From the NCBI GenBank assembly GCA_003070825.1, contig QBLP01000116.1, positions 1 through 6,095 of the forward strand: 6,095 nt of DNA. The letters run 5' to 3'. The notes beneath the pieces are model-generated. The model was not told the origin of the DNA. It searched no databases and saw only the letters and a list, made by a program, of their open reading frames with translations. A program made the translations under genes and the position numbers. Below are positions 5,535-6,095 of the stretch, piece after piece. Source of the DNA: Halanaerobium sp. (GTDB lineage: Bacteria > Bacillota > Halanaerobiia > Halanaerobiales > Halanaerobiaceae). Each line of letters begins with the position of its first letter. The stretch's first letter is position 1.

Positions 5535-5543
5535 AAGGAAGGT
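5535..5543 (+). promoter_or_regulatory. Ribosome binding site of fxsA
   Basis: AAGGAAGGT lies five bases before ATG at 5548. No -35/-10 pair is evident in the short gap upstream, which supports co-transcription with the HD-domain gene. Confidence 0.65.
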
Positions 5544-5547
5544 AATT

Positions 5548-6057
5548 ATGTTTTTTAAATTGTTAATGATTTTTATTTTAGTACCACTGATTGAACTTTA
5601 TTTTTTACTGGAGATCAGTCAATTCATTGGAGTTTTTACTACTGTAATGGTTATTGTTTTTACAGGAGCTGCCGGGATCAGCATTGCCAGAAGACAGGGT
5701 TATCAGGTAGTCAGTAATATTCGTACCACCCTTAATCAGGGCAAGATGCCGACAGATGATTTAATTAGTGCTTTACTGATTTTAATCGGTGGAGTAACGC
5801 TTTTAACACCGGGGTTTTTGACTGATATCACAGGTTTTCTACTGATATTACCGGGTTCTCGGGATCTAATAGCAGCTTTAGTCAAAAAATATTTCCTAAA
5901 ATATGTTAAGGAAAATAAAGTTGAGGTTCATTACGGGAGCCAGTTTGAGCAGCAGAGAAATAATCAGCAGAAAAATGATAAATATGCTGATTATGAGGAT
6001 GATTTTATCGATGTCGAGGCTGAAAAGGTAGAAGAAGATGAAGATTTAAAACATTAA
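5548..6057 (+). CDS. fxsA: FxsA family membrane protein
   Basis: This 169-residue protein matches FxsA, the inner-membrane protein known in E. coli for relieving exclusion of phage T7 by the F plasmid when overproduced; its normal role is unknown. Hydrophobic segments lie at about 4-21, 25-45 and 72-102. Family landmarks are PLIELYFLL (13-21), the small-residue GAAGISIARRQG (40-51), and LLTPGFLTDITGFLLILPGSR (85-105), the family's most conserved stretch. The C-terminal tail from about 120 is hydrophilic, first Q/N-rich and then strongly acidic (148-167), a variable part in the family. It is probably the last gene of the HD/fxsA unit, since a likely terminator arm lies just beyond its stop. 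Confidence 0.93.
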   Translation: MFFKLLMIFILVPLIELYFLLEISQFIGVFTTVMVIVFTGAAGISIARRQGYQVVSNIRTTLNQGKMPTDDLISALLILIGGVTLLTPGFLTDITGFLLILPGSRDLIAALVKKYFLKYVKENKVEVHYGSQFEQQRNNQQKNDKYADYEDDFIDVEAEKVEEDEDLKH

Positions 6058-6071
6058 AAATATGTAAATAT

Positions 6072-6095
6072 AAAAAAGAGGAGCCAGTCTCAGAC
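6072..6095 (+). terminator. Probable left arm of an intrinsic terminator, cut by the window edge
   Basis: A run of six A (6072-6077) leads into G+C-rich GAGGAGCCAG (6078-6087). The last nine bases, GTCTCAGAC, begin to fold back on themselves. If the next bases continue as CTGGCTCCTC and then T residues, this is a bidirectional terminator after fxsA. Only the left half is visible. Confidence 0.45.

Noticed and set aside
6078..6083. GAGGAG as the ribosome binding site of a next gene
   Set aside because: No ATG, GTG or TTG lies in the 12 bases that follow, and the surrounding sequence fits a terminator arm better.

Overview
The window is A+T-rich (roughly two thirds A+T by eye) and carries seven protein genes with purine-rich Shine-Dalgarno sequences, short intergenic gaps and ferredoxin-type redox proteins. 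This suggests a low-GC anaerobic Firmicute, possibly of the Halanaerobiales. The lineage is inferred from gene content and style, not from a marker gene. I see no rRNA, tRNA, CRISPR array, insertion sequence or phage gene.

Layout. (1) Positions 1-1474, plus strand: a fused membrane/iron-sulfur/flavin oxidoreductase. It is cut by the left edge, because its reading frame is open back to base 2. (2) Positions 1477-3444, minus strand: a two-gene unit transcribed right to left. First comes a FliK-like hook-length-control-type protein with an internal domain duplication, then a small protein equal to the cytoplasmic export-switch domain of FlhB. The pair matches the ylqG-ylqH arrangement of Bacillus. 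Its end meets the oxidoreductase gene tail to tail, with only 2 bp between stop codons and a 12-bp palindrome over both stops. (3) Positions 3445-3599: a divergent control region in which a leftward promoter with an extended -10 and a rightward promoter overlap at their -10 boxes, beside an imperfect 17-bp palindrome. (4) Positions 3600-4721, plus strand: a two-gene operon with a Cys-rich small protein carrying an HMA-like (CopZ-type) fold and an AIM24/TIGR00266 protein. (5) Positions 4722-4831: a second promoter/leader region with an AT-rich inverted repeat and a possible anti-Shine-Dalgarno pairing. (6) Positions 4832-6057, plus strand: an HD-domain phosphohydrolase and an FxsA-type membrane protein, probably co-transcribed, ending next to what looks like the left arm of a terminator cut by the right edge.

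Working together. The FliK-like/FlhB-like pair may act in type III (flagellar) export switching or as a detached relative of it. The small HMA-like protein and the AIM24 protein share a transcript, but no shared pathway can be read from sequence. The oxidoreductase looks like an NAD(P)H-FAD-[4Fe-4S]-membrane electron-transfer protein. Most genes are of known families. The best candidates for new biology are the oxidoreductase fusion, the duplicated helical modules of the FliK-like protein, the HMA-like protein with a changed metal site, and the overlapping divergent promoters.
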